The position numbers and the translations under genes were made by a program. A DNA stretch of 64,000 nucleotides from Brachycybe producta (taxonomy: Eukaryota > Arthropoda > Diplopoda > Playtdesmida > Andrognathidae), in the NCBI GenBank assembly GCA_036925085.1, contig JAUPFP010000006.1, positions 4,863,131 to 4,927,130 of the forward strand, read 5' to 3'. Each line of letters starts with the position of its first letter. The first letter of the stretch is position 1. Below are positions 1-12,200 of this stretch, piece after piece. Below the pieces are notes generated by a model. That model searched no databases. It saw only the letters and a program-made list of their open reading frames with translations, and had not been told where the DNA came from.

Positions 1-3000
1 TGTCACGTAAAGGCTGCAAAGCTCATAGTCAAGACAAATTATTTTACAGTGGCAACAGTAACGTAATGTCAACAACATACTGTATATAAAATATACATTG
101 TATAGTTACAATAGTTTGACGTGACGTTGACATGGTACGGTTCCGTGATGGTGACGTTCCATCAGGGTCGTAGAGAGCCAGCTCGGGCCAGGGGGTAAAT
201 TATTATCCCCAGGTCCTTTAACACTGAATTTCTACTGTCTGTCGTAGGCAGTAATAAATATGCAATCAAAACAAAATTATGTATTTAACATGAATATTTT
301 TTGTTTTACAAAAAAAAAATTCAGCTGAACTGCCTGAACGGTAACTAAATCAACTCTCAATTTTCTACACGACGTTTTTTTTTTTTTTTCACAGCAAGTT
401 TTCACCAAGTGACCGCAAATCATGAGATTTTTCTCATTTTTAAATAAAAAAAATTTAAATTATCCGGGCCCATCAGGCAAGTCTGGGCCCGGGAAAATAT
501 CCCCACTCCCCCCTCTTGTCAGGCCTGCGTTCCATATAATATGAATCGACCTTTAGGGGAAAATGATACATGCTGAAAAACCAACAGAAATTAGAAATTA
601 AAAAAATCAGAATATTTCTATGGTTCTTTGCACTAAAAGACATAATGTATGATGCTTCTGTGTAAAAAAAAAGCCTTAAAATGCCTTAAAAAGTGAAATT
701 CAATGGGATTTTATTATGCGTTTGTGGTTTTTCTCTTACAGTCACAAAAACAAATTACAAAATATTTTTAGATGACAATTACTGTCATACGTGTACCATA
801 TATTTATGACTGTCATCGACAGGTTTACAGTTTGCTACGATAGTTACAAAACGATGGAACATAAATAGTGACATCATAAGATGTGACATGGCTGTCATAA
901 TTTAATGATTTTTTTTCTTTCTGTAATGATGCACCAGGTCACCGATTTACAACGCCGAAAATTATAAATATAAAATTATAAATTACCTTCAGAATTGTTT
1001 TTAAAATAAAAAGTTGAAGAATTTGAAATGAGCTATAAGCTCATATCTGATTCAATAAAAACAAATTTTTCTGTTTTAATTAATGAATCGATTCTTGCAT
1101 TTTTTGTAAAATGATTGTTATTTCAGAAGAAGAAAAAAGAAACAAGAAACAAGAGTTTGGTTTCAATTTTTACCTGTTTTATGATAAATTTTTCAGCAAC
1201 AATTAACACAATTTTCGTAGTTTAAAAGTCTGTTGAACTGTATAAATAAGCAGAACATTTTTTTTATAAGTAACATAATATACAAATAGGTCATAAAATG
1301 ACATCTTTTTTTAAAAGTAAAGAAATTATTGTAAAACTTAAAAGATGTTTTGCTGAAATTAGTTACTATTTTCAATTTTAATATATGCAAACGGGTTTCA
1401 ATTTCTAATCTATTGTATATAATTTTAATAAGTCATAAAAAGCTGTTGGCCTATTTAAATATTTTAAGGCCACAATATATCTTTTTGAAACCATCATCAT
1501 CATCATCATTTTCATCATATTTGAAACAAGTTTCACTACCAATTTGTATTCAAACATTGACGGGTTTTTTTACTGTTTTTTTTTTTCTAAGAAAAACGCA
1601 AGAAAGTGAAAAAATTTTAGATCACACAAATAGAACAAGTCCTGATAACAAAAAAAAAAATTAAATACTATATTAAAAGCATCGCATATGAAATACATGT
1701 AAGTCAATAGTGGTTTTGCGCTTCTTCGCAACAATTTCTTTCAGAAGAAATTTTAAATATTTTCCCTTGTTTTTATCATGTGAAAAAAAAAATTATTGCA
1801 GCTTTCACTTGACTAATATAACTATAAAATTTATATAACCTTAAAAAAGATATCTCCACAAAGATATTTAAGCTATATCCACACAGATGTAACAAGTGGA
1901 ACGTTTCCATAATCATAAAACATGTAGACCTATAGCAAAAAAAGGAAACATTCAGCACACTCAGGAGAAAAAAAAATGTTGCTGTCACAAAGCATTCACT
2001 AAATAGTTGCTCCATGTCTCTTACTGTATCTTCATTGAACGATTGTGAGACTATTTCTTGGAATTTTAGTAACACTCTGTAGAAAAACATATATGTCTCA
2101 CTGTTGTCTGCTGAAAACAATAATATGGAGGTGTATCTATCTAGGCTCTCAATGGCAGTCATATAAACATATGATACACACGTGACAATAATTTTAATAT
2201 TATGTTTTGTAATTTGTATTTGTGACAAAAGATTATAAGTTGAATATGACAACTTAATGTCAAATAAAAGTTCTACTGGTTTCTATAATGACTCCCATGC
2301 TAGAGTTCTATTACATTGTGTTCTATAATTTTTTTTATAAAAAAAACATATCAAAATGAATTTGTCCTCATTATTCATTTCATGTTCTCAAAAATTTCTT
2401 GCTAAATTAAACAATAAAATATTTTAATCACGCGTTTACAAAGTCTTGTATTTAAAAAATGTTGAGCCTTTCTCAGTTTACATCAGGGGCCGCATTAGAG
2501 AAAGAAAATAAGACTGGCATATCTAACCTTGTAACAGTCGCGCGATATCATAAAGTATGACTGTCACAATTTTATCACTTTCTCTGTAACACGATTCTAA
2601 TAAGAATTTGTAAGAAAAATATCTACAAATTTGTTTTATGGTCATTTTTTCATCCATCTTATACATCATTTAATTTATACTAAACATAAACTAAAGTACC
2701 AAACAAAAAAAAATTATTAATGTAATATTTTTAATAATAAAACTTGGTAGAATAACATCTCAAAAGTGTAGGAATTTTTAAAAAATGAAAATAAATGACT
2801 AGTATAAAATAAAATCGATGCTGTGGACCATAGGTACGAAAGAGTAAATACAAAAACATACTAACTAGACAAACAAAACATATTTAAATATTGTTTCGCT
2901 ATACGTTCTACAGAAATTGTCATCTTCGTCATACAGTCAATAACAGCTGAATAACTAAAATAAGCAAATAACAGAATGTTTTGGGTTGCTCCAGTGACTT

Positions 3001-3975
3001 CCTATTCAAATCAAACAATCTATTTTTATAAGTCTCTTCCTATAAAAATTACAATTACAAAAAATACTCTGCAAACAGCTGGTTGGCCTATGGCAGAGGG
3101 ATCTTAAGATCCAAGTGCTGCAAGATGCATTGTCAATATATAATAACTACAAAAAAAAATAACCTGCATTACAAATATAAAAAAAATATAAATGCAGTCA
3201 TGAAAATTGAAACCTACAATTCATCTGACATCATCAATAGCCTGTTTAAGAAGAGCATTCCATTGCCGCATAACCCTTGGAAAAAAAGTTAGTTAAAAGT
3301 TAGTCTTGGCAAAAATCTCTCTTATTTTTCTTTGAGTGGTCACCCCTTCCCACAAACAATGCTTTACATATATCCCTAAACTCCGGTTTGGGACACTGAC
3401 CATGTACGGTTTTCTTTAACATACATGAAGTAATTTCTGATCTACAATGAAATATTCTCATCTACATAAAAAAGTAAAAATTGTCAAAAAAAAAATGAAA
3501 TTCTTAAAAAAATGGCAAAAAATAAAAGTCTTCTAGATGCTCTGAAAAGGACTGAAATGAAGTCAGTACGGCCCAACAGACTTCAGAGGACCATAAAAAC
3601 CCATAAATTAAAAAAAATACATATTGCAATGAATTTTCGAAGTTAAAATTCCATGAGGAAACAGTTACACTTCAACTACGCCCACTCTTTTGAAGCGTGC
3701 AGTGCACACTAGAATTGAAGACATCCCTGCATTCCAGACTTCTCTGGGAATGCATCGCATCCAACAGCTCTATTCCCGCTCTTCTGGTTCACTTGCAATG
3801 AATTATTTTAATTTTTTATAGAGGAATTTTTCCGACTTTTAAAAGATTTTTTTTAAAGAAAACTGAGAACTTTTTTTTAAATCTAAAAAAAAGGTGCAGC
3901 TTCCACTCACTCCTATTATCCTATTATCCGGAAAAAATAATAAGACTGTCTTATATTAAAAAATAATTGTAATCT

Positions 3976-4092
3976 GTAAAGGCTAGTTGTTTCGATACAA
4001 TGTTGCGGGTCTGAATCGCGTCAGTTGAGATTCTGTCCTGCAACATTGTGTCGGAGCAGCCCCGAACATTGTATCGCAACAAATAATCCTTA
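3976..4092. repeat. Short foldback repeat (TACAATGTTGCGGG family)
   Basis: The left end, around 3991 (TTCGATACAATGTTGCGGG), is nearly the reverse complement of the right end, around 4065-4083. The middle carries CTGAATCGCGTCAGTTG. Parts of this sequence recur near 52840-52930 and 53365-53455, so this is a compact copy of a dispersed family. It has no coding capacity. Confidence 0.6.
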
Positions 4093-4256
4093 ACTTATAA
4101 TCGTTCCATTGAAAAGAAAAACACCTGCAGTTATATAATCAAGGTTATAGTTAACTAAACTCTGGATGTAAAAAGTGTGCTTTGATGTGTTTCCATTACT
4201 GTTCGGTTTAACTTCCTGTTAAATAATGACACAGTATGGTATACCTGCCTCAACTT

Positions 4257-4289
4257 AAGAAGAAGCTTGTATGTCACAAGCTTCTTCTT
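4257..4289. repeat. Perfect 14-bp hairpin
   Basis: Arms AAGAAGAAGCTTGT and ACAAGCTTCTTCTT are perfect inverted repeats around the loop ATGTC. It lies about 120 bp upstream of the candidate exon at 4413. It could be the remnant of a foldback element. No T tract or other context gives it a function. Confidence 0.6.
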
Positions 4290-4412
4290 GCCACAAAATT
4301 TAGGATTTTGTTATTTAGTCTGCTAGAAAATTTAATTAATATATTTTTAAAATAATTAAATCGAAACTGTATTTCAAGAATAAAAATTGAAATTTATATT
4401 TTTATGTTTCAG

Positions 4413-4484
4413 CCATTGGAAGAAGATCCAACGGAGAAACTGTCAGATGCAGAAGAAATCAAAAGAGACTACGTTCTGAAATGA
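4413..4484 (+). CDS. Possible last coding exon of an unidentified gene
   Basis: A pyrimidine-rich stretch ending in TTTTTATGTTTCAG precedes an open frame beginning PLEEDPTEKLSDAEE and ending IKRDYVLK before a TGA at 4482-4484. The peptide is acidic then basic and has the balanced composition of real coding sequence, unlike the AT-rich surroundings. An AATAAA overlaps the stop (4484-4489) and two more lie at 4808-4818. The frame would be entered in phase 0. I recognise no family, and no upstream exon is visible between position 1 and 4412. The rest of the gene may lie outside the window, or this may be chance. Confidence 0.4.
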   Translation, partial: PLEEDPTEKLSDAEEIKRDYVLK

Positions 4485-6675
4485 ATAAAATGTTCGATCA
4501 ACGATTTATCGTATACTGGATACATCACACCATTCATCTTTGGAACATATTCGATCAAGTGGGGGGGGGGGGGGGAATAATGGATACCGTTCTGGGTGGA
4601 CCTATAGAGCCAAATTTTGAGAAACTTCTTTTTCACTTTATGTCTCTTTCACAAATCAAATAATAAAAATTCATTTTTCACTGTACGTGTATTCCAGTAA
4701 TACGAAATGATATTTCCTTCTAATTTTGCACTTTTGAAAATTGTTATAATAATTATGTTACGATGATGCTTGATTGATTTAATAATCATTCGAATGTATT
4801 TTAATTCAATAAAATAAACGTTGTGTAAATATAAACAACATTTGGTAGTTTATTTTAAAGTGTAAACATTTTTTTAACATTATTATTTTTTTGAAGAATA
4901 TCAATGAATGTTAACGATTTAACAAAGTTGGCTGATTATTTACAGTAAATCACAGTAATTCAACTAAAAGCAAATGAATTAATGCCACAAAATATCGTTA
5001 GTATTAATTTAAACATTAACTAACACGATTATTGGAGATTTGTTTTAATAATTTGGAAATACTACGACAAACCATTTCATTTCGTCTACTGATCGTAATA
5101 AACTACTTCAGTGGACCGTTTTGGACCGTTTATGTCCACCTTGACATAGCCAACAAAAGTAGAATCCGCTCTACTTCAGTCAAGCAAAATGCAGTGTTGG
5201 AAAGCTTATAGCCAATCAGAAGCAAGTACAAATTAGAATAACAAAAGTCAACTTTAAATTCATAATTTTTTTAGGATACTATGCACTGCTGCTAATGATA
5301 AATTCGTTGCTGGACATACATAATATGTATGCCCATGTATGTGGACATGCTGAACATCTTGGTTTGTTGGTTTCAACATTGTTAATTCCAATAAAGTGGA
5401 CTGTAATTTATGTCCACCTTTAGAGAACCAGTGATATACTTTTTAATAAATATCTCAAATGCAACCAATAAAGTCGCTAAAAAGATATTTTTGGCAATAT
5501 TTTTTTAGAAAAGAAATATTTAAAATGTAACAACTGCAATCAGTTAATTAATATTGGCAACTTTCAAGAGCGACCCAACTTATATAGGTGCGCAGTGTTT
5601 TGTAATTGGGTTTCCTATTTAAAAAAAATTACAAAACCTGTCTCATTTTAACTTACATTAAAACGAAAAATGGTAAAATACTGTTAAATGAGGATATTGA
5701 TTCTTCTAATGAAATATACAATTGCAATGATACGGCTATTCATTAACAAATGTTCCTGTATCAACAATAAGTTGTTAACAGTTGCGTGCAAACAATCCAT
5801 ATGGTGCAATCGGAAACTAAAGAAAACCGACAAGTAGCATGTTTGCGAACAGTGTGGACGGTTTTCCAAACATTTCTCCGTAACCAATTTTGTTCAATGT
5901 TCTATTCACCCCCCCCCCCCCCCCATATCCACCAGTTGTCTGCTTTTGCCCGTCACATTAAAGGATGTTCATGTTCCGTTTAGACGTCTCAGCGAAGATT
6001 CCACCCCCCCCCCCCCCCCCACAACATCCAGTCATATTGGCGGTTCTGACAGCAGCCGAGGTTACCAACCAGGAACACGTTGTGGACATTTTCGTGAACA
6101 TATTCTGTTCAAGTTTGGACACTCCGGCCACAGCGGAAATGTGGCGTGAACATGTGTTCTGTTTGATGTTCTGTTCTAGTCGGGACCCAAGCTAAAACTA
6201 TGCATCATTTTAATCGTACAGCTCATTTGTGTTTGTCGACAAAAAAGCATTATTTTAATTACTCTATAATTCTATAAAACGAACAAAGCTCTATTAATGA
6301 TATGCTAATCCTTTTGATAAAATTTAAGAGCGAAAAATTGCATATTTCCTTCCACAATGATTAAAGCACCATTTTATCCCATGTTTGTGAATTTTTTCCT
6401 AGTGGATTCAAAGCACAGTTTACATATATACAAAAATGAACTTAATTCAACCAAATTGAATACTACTTGCATACAAATCTACAACAAATGAATTCATTTA
6501 ATTTGTCACATGATTTCCTGAGCAGGCCTATATATAATATAAATAATCATAAATCGTGTTTGTTGTTCCCTGATTCTCTAGTTTTTCGTAAAGCAATAAG
6601 CCACACCTAGTGGAAAATTTAATAAATTAAGGCATTGGCATAAGAGAATGCCGACGACGAGATAATAATGGAAAG
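4485..6675. other. Intergenic region with two poly-C tracts
   Basis: No gene is supported. The stretch 5641-6190 is less AT-rich and holds two poly-C runs (5909-5924 and 6004-6020). These make polyproline in one strand's reading frames and explain the overlapping small frames there. The 3' UTR and polyadenylation site of SNX13 must lie here. ATTAAA on the minus strand occurs at about 6618-6623 and 6497-6502, but no strong AATAAA is near. Confidence 0.5.
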
Positions 6676-9255
6676 TCATTTTGCGTGCACTTCGAGAACT
6701 TCTTTCGAGTGAAGTTTTTTCAGCACGGCTGGAATGTTGTTTTCTGGAAAAATCAACTTAAGAACACGCTCGAAAAGTTCGTACAGTAAACGTTTGTTTA
6801 GAGCAGGCTGCTGAAACATTTCAAACACCAAGTGAACACCTTTCCGTGTCGTTTCACTGCCGATTATGTGTTTCATTTCATCTAAGATTTTACGATAATA
6901 ATGTAATCAAGTAGTAAGCTCAATAAGTAGAGCTACAGTTTTTCGTGAAATCCAGATTTTCTTTTAAATGTTATAGAAATTCTTAAAACCTATATACTTT
7001 CTGCTTTCAGTCGCAATTTCAATTTTCATTTTCTGCATGTGGGATCTTGGCCTTTGACTCTCCCGCCCCCACTCCCAAAGTAAAAAATATAACGATTTTA
7101 AGCTCGAAATCTGCATTTCAAAATTCCGAAAAGTTGCAACTCTACTATGTAAATTTTATATTCACCTGGAATAAGACACAACATGGCAACCTTTGCAGCT
7201 ACCCTCGTTCTCATTATAGTGTTTTTATCTCTTGGTGGCACCGGTCCCACATAAAATCCGTTTGGCCAGATTGTGTTCCTTTAAAAGTGAAATATACTCA
7301 AACGGTATTAACAGTTATTATGGCAATTTGAAAATAAATTTAAAAAAGTACTTAAAAGCCTTAATGTATTCGGCTATCTGTTCCGCCGACGTTAGCCACT
7401 CAACATATTCAAGAATCGTACGATTGATCCGATCACCGTACATGGTCTTGATAAATTCACGTAATAGTTGCACCATTCGTCGCCTCAGCCACTGATTACG
7501 ATTCTTAAGGTCAAACACTTCGTCCACTAACAAAAGAAGGATTCGCAGTGGAATGTCTTCTTCGTTCTGCAAATAAGTACGGCGCATGTTTATTTTAAAT
7601 ACAGTTGGATAATTAGAATTAGTGGTTAGAAATGACACGATCTTTGAATAGGTGAAAGCAATAAGATAAATACCGAGAAACAAACTGTACTTAGAAAATG
7701 CTTAATGTGGTTTTATAGTGTAACCGCCTCTCGAACTGTGAACAATCCGACTTTCAGGTGTAAAATGATGAGAAACTTGAATGTGTTTTAGAAACTAGAA
7801 GGATAGCGCAAAAACACTTAAGGATATTTTCATATTGATATTTTTCAAAATAATCTTGAAAATGACTCCCAGCTTGAAGCAGACGACATTTTCTTTTTTT
7901 TTTATCCATAAAATATTTATTTTGAAAGATATGATTTTTGAAAATACCCTTAAGTGATTGAGCTACTTTCTAGTTTTTCATTTTACTCCTGAAAAACAGA
8001 ATTAGCAGAGTTCAAAAAACAGCTAGCTGTTAACAAACCATCTTAAGTGAAATCTCATGTATTTAAAAAATGGTGTCAACCGTAACAAAATATATCACTT
8101 TTTTATTTATATTTATTTTTTTGAAGCGCAGCTTCCTTGGCATCCACTCGTCTTACGGTTTCTGTACAGACACGATTTTCTCAGCAACTACTTGACCGAT
8201 TTTTATGCAATTTTGAACATAGCTAGAACTAAACAGGTGTCAGAGTATGACGCAGCCCGAATTCTGAATTTTGATCTCTGTCTCGAGATATCCGAGGTTA
8301 AAGGCCATAATGCTAAGCCTATTGGAGAAAATCATTTTTTAAAACTTACCCGCGCACAAAGAAAATATAATTTTTGCGTTCTGTTTACAAACACACGACA
8401 ATTAATGAACATGAGGCCCGAAAACTTCATGCTATTTCATTTTAATATTAAATAAGAGTGGCGCATGAATAATGACAAGTTTGCGGTTGAACACATCAAC
8501 AATTCGACGCATTCGTTTCGCCTTTCTTCATTTATTCTCTTCCAGCCAACTGCGTCCAAAGGAAATACTAAAGGGAACGACCCCGGCACCATTAGGAATC
8601 AAGTCTAAATCATACATACTCTTGGTTTAAGGCGGTATCCGCCCCAAACTAAGAGGATCCAGACTTGAGTCCCGTAACAGGTGCTCTACACTATTACATT
8701 TGTGTACGCTGGCCTCCTACACGTTAGTTTACGGGTCGGTTGACCCAGCCTAATCGTATTATAATCGTTAGATGAATAATTAGAATAAATTCAAATCTAG
8801 AAAACTAGCTGAAGAATAATAAATCAACAAAAACACCATATTAAAAAAACTGAACAAACTTGATAATCTAAGCCGACGGTCATTCGATACTCTTCCTGAA
8901 TTGCCAATGACGGTCCTCCCACAGCAGCACTTTTTCCATGAAGAGTACGACAAAGTCCATCCATTGCATTATCCACAGACTGAATGAAATTGTCCGGAAC
9001 CGTCTTTACCATGTTTCCCATCGACCGTACTCCATCGCGGATCGGATTCAAAACAATTTTATTAACCTATATAAACAAAACATTCGTTCAATATGCAACC
9101 AGAGAGACAAGTTATAATATTTGCAGCAAAAAAACATACCGTACCTTCTTTACAAATTGACCCTTTCCTTTCGAGTACGACACAGGTTCTAAAAACCGTA
9201 AAACATATTCCTGAAGTCCTGAATATTTCTCATACGTTTCAGGTTTTAAAAGAAA
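6676..9255 (-). other. SNX13: SNX13 PX-to-C-terminal linker and nexin-C domain (exons 19-23)
   Basis: Residues about 683-965. Exon 19 (LQEYVLRFLEPVSYSKGKGQF) closes the PX helix bundle. Exon 20 (NPIRDGVRSMGNMVKTVPD) matches the VNP(L)R...NVSNAVKSLPD region. Exons 21-23 form the nexin-C domain, with FDLKNRNQWLRRRM, YGDRINRTILEYVEWL, IWPNGFYVGPVPPRDKN, TIMRTRVAAK, KHIIGSETTRKG and LKKLHSKEV before the stop at 6676-6678. The small exon 7166-7278 (113 nt) was not obvious as a free-standing frame and was found by phase and homology. Confidence 0.93.
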
Positions 9256-12200
9256 CTTTTAAAATGAAGTAAGTTTGAAATTAGAACAACAATAAAAACG
9301 AGGCAAATAAACTTGCACAATTAAAATGTACGATTAAATAGTCGTTCAATTGCTGCATTCGCTTTCCGAGAAACTCTTGATTCATATTGTTAAATGTCTT
9401 TTTGCCTGGAAAGTTATGACCCACAAAATCGCCATACTAGAAAGAAAACATGCAAATTTTACACTCATCCAAATCAGCACAGGTTCAAATGTAAAATTAA
9501 AAAAAAAATTGCACGAACGTTTTCCATCAAAGACATGTGGAAATCGTAAAAGTCGCTGTAACGCCGATAGACTTGCCACTTCTCATCCTTGGCACCTGGA
9601 ACGGATTTAATGACCTCCACCGCATAAACCACGTAAGATTTCATTGCATCTTTGACTGGACCTGAATATATTGTAACGATTCAACAACCGACCATTTAAA
9701 ACACATAACTAAAGCCAAAAGTTTGCATAAATTGCACAAAAAGCATAATGAAAGTTCCCGAGGTAGGCCTATTATACATGTATGAAATCGAGTGCCATGC
9801 GTGCAAATAACAATCATATTAAAGTGGTTTTAAAATGTAAACCTCCCCTCAAACTCCGGTTATTATGGCTTTCAGTTTAATTTTAATTTGATTTCAAATT
9901 ATAAACTAAAATTAGCATCTATAAACCTAATCAAAATGTTACTTGGGTTATGGCATAAACGACGGAACTACAGTTTAAGCTATTCAATATTCACCTGTGC
10001 CCACAATTTTCGTCCTAAGCGTTAAGCCCTCTATTTTAACAGTATCCTTTTTTGCGTTCGAAAGAGATGATGCGTGGGTTGAATCGGAATGCAACGAATC
10101 GTCCAGCGAAGATGGTATACTTCTACTATCACTGTTTGTCTGTAGTAGTTCATCCAACGATTGCAGATCTGTGTCAAGCAGTTCATTAAAACCAAATTAA
10201 AACGCAACAAGATCAAATACTTTGATCAATGCTTTATGCGAACCATCTTCGTCGGATTTACTAATATCTTTCAACAAATCCAATTCAGCTAGCATTTTTA
10301 TGTACTGTGGACTCTTCTTAAAAGCTCCGTAAAACTTCTCTTCGGACAACAATTCCAAAACCTGAAACAAAATTCATTAAGCGTTACTAGAGCTAATTTT
10401 CATGTTAAAATGTCATTTGAATTACAAAATCTTTGTGTATTTAAAGGTGGCTTCATAGTTTTTGAAACCGGAATGGTAAAAGATTACACTAAAAGTTTTT
10501 TCATAACTTAAAACATAAACATTTTATATAAGGCTGTACCGAGCCGATTTTGCCAAAACGATTTTATGCGAGTTACTGCTAATAGGCAAAAATGGGATCG
10601 GCGAACAAATGTAAACTGATTTCCGATTTATGCACTCAACAATCAGCTCCCCGATAAAACGGCAGCGGTGGAGGGTCAATCAATTTATTATCAACTTTAG
10701 CACTAATTCATCTTTAAAAAAAAATTGTTGTCTTGCCATTGCTTTGTAAACTCGAAAAAATAATAATATAAAAATATAAATTTTGTGTTTTCCCGTTTTG
10801 TTCAAATCTGACTTGGTCGGAGCAGCTTTGGAGAGAGGAGTGGGGCAATTGCCCTCATCCAGCTCGTATGCTTGCGTGTACAGCCTACACTTTCTGCAAC
10901 AGAAATCGGCTGTGAAACAAACTTCAGCAGCCAAAATCGGTAGTGAAAATCGGCATGATCGGCTCGGTTAAATCGATCGGCATCATCCGACATACCAATT
11001 TTATTTTGTGTGATCAGTTTGGTATTGGCTCGGTAAAAAAAAAGTGTGATCGGTACAGCCTTAAATTTATATATTATAGTTCATTTTAGAAGATGTTATC
11101 ATTTAAAAAAAACTTTTAGCAATGTCACCAACTATTCTAGTTTTTTGTAATGTTTTTTTCTGATAAAATCTTGCATGATAATCATAAACATTCTCAATAC
11201 CAAGGGGTGAAAAAAGAGAGAGAAAAAAAAAACATTTATGGGTATTCTAATGAAAATATACAGGGTGTTCCGTTCTAACCTCCCACATTTTATCAGAAGG
11301 CAAGAGCAGAAAGTATGAATGGTAGGAAAATGAAACAACGGGAAATGTACGAACAACTCAAACAATTTATTTGACAAACACACTAATAATCCCCTACATG
11401 TGCCCCACTCTCCCACTTTCTCCTCAGAATTACTACACGACGGGCTCCCCTAGATTGTTTTAGAACACTTCCAGTCGCCAGAAACTTCTTTACCTTTGCC
11501 TGAACTTCATCGAACCACGTCTCCGTCGGCACTTCCGTCTTTAGATTTTGTAAGAGATGCCTCGATAATCCATCATCGACCTTTATTCGTGGCACTGCCT
11601 ACAAAAATAAAATTACATTTCAATAAAACCTATCTTCTGCTCATAAAACAATAGCATCAACTGCACTTTCGAACCTTGGAAGAAATATATTGTTCGTAGA
11701 TATTCAGAGCGGCTTCTCGAAGTGGTTCGAGATTCGTGTTAACGCTGCTACACGATGCCGACATTTGTTCGAGTTGCAGCTGTGATATGTGCTGTTCGGC
11801 CGACACGCGATAACCCTTTTAAAGACATAAAAAATAAATACTCACAAAAAATCCAGCCCGGCCATAAATTTCTACTATACTTCGACCGTTAAATAAAAAA
11901 ACATATAAGCTTGGTTTCCAGTGCACATCATGAAATCTAAGAGCAATACGACAAGGAAAGACATCGTTAGAACAAAATACAGACTTATAAATGGCTCAAA
12001 ATATAATAAAGGAACCTATGAAGTAGGATAACGCGACATTGTTTTTAAGAATGGCGTCCAGAGAAACATTGTATAGTTTATAGTTGGCAGACATAACTTT
12101 TTTCCAATCAAAGCGCTGAAATTTTCAAAAAGGTTGAAAAGCAATCACTATCTTAAATAAAATAGTGGGTTATCTACGAGACGTACGGCAGGAAGACCGG

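Larger units (their letters stand above)
1..4412. other. AT-rich stretch without recognisable gene
   Basis: No open frame here has a recognisable protein motif or a credible exon. Long A and T runs are common, with a short ATC repeat near 1495-1510. If the exon at 4413-4484 is real, part of this stretch would be its upstream intron. Confidence 0.5.

Noticed and set aside
5786-6195. Overlapping polyproline-containing frames
   Set aside because: The prolines come from C16 and C17 homopolymers. Flanking residues show no motif and three frames are equally open.
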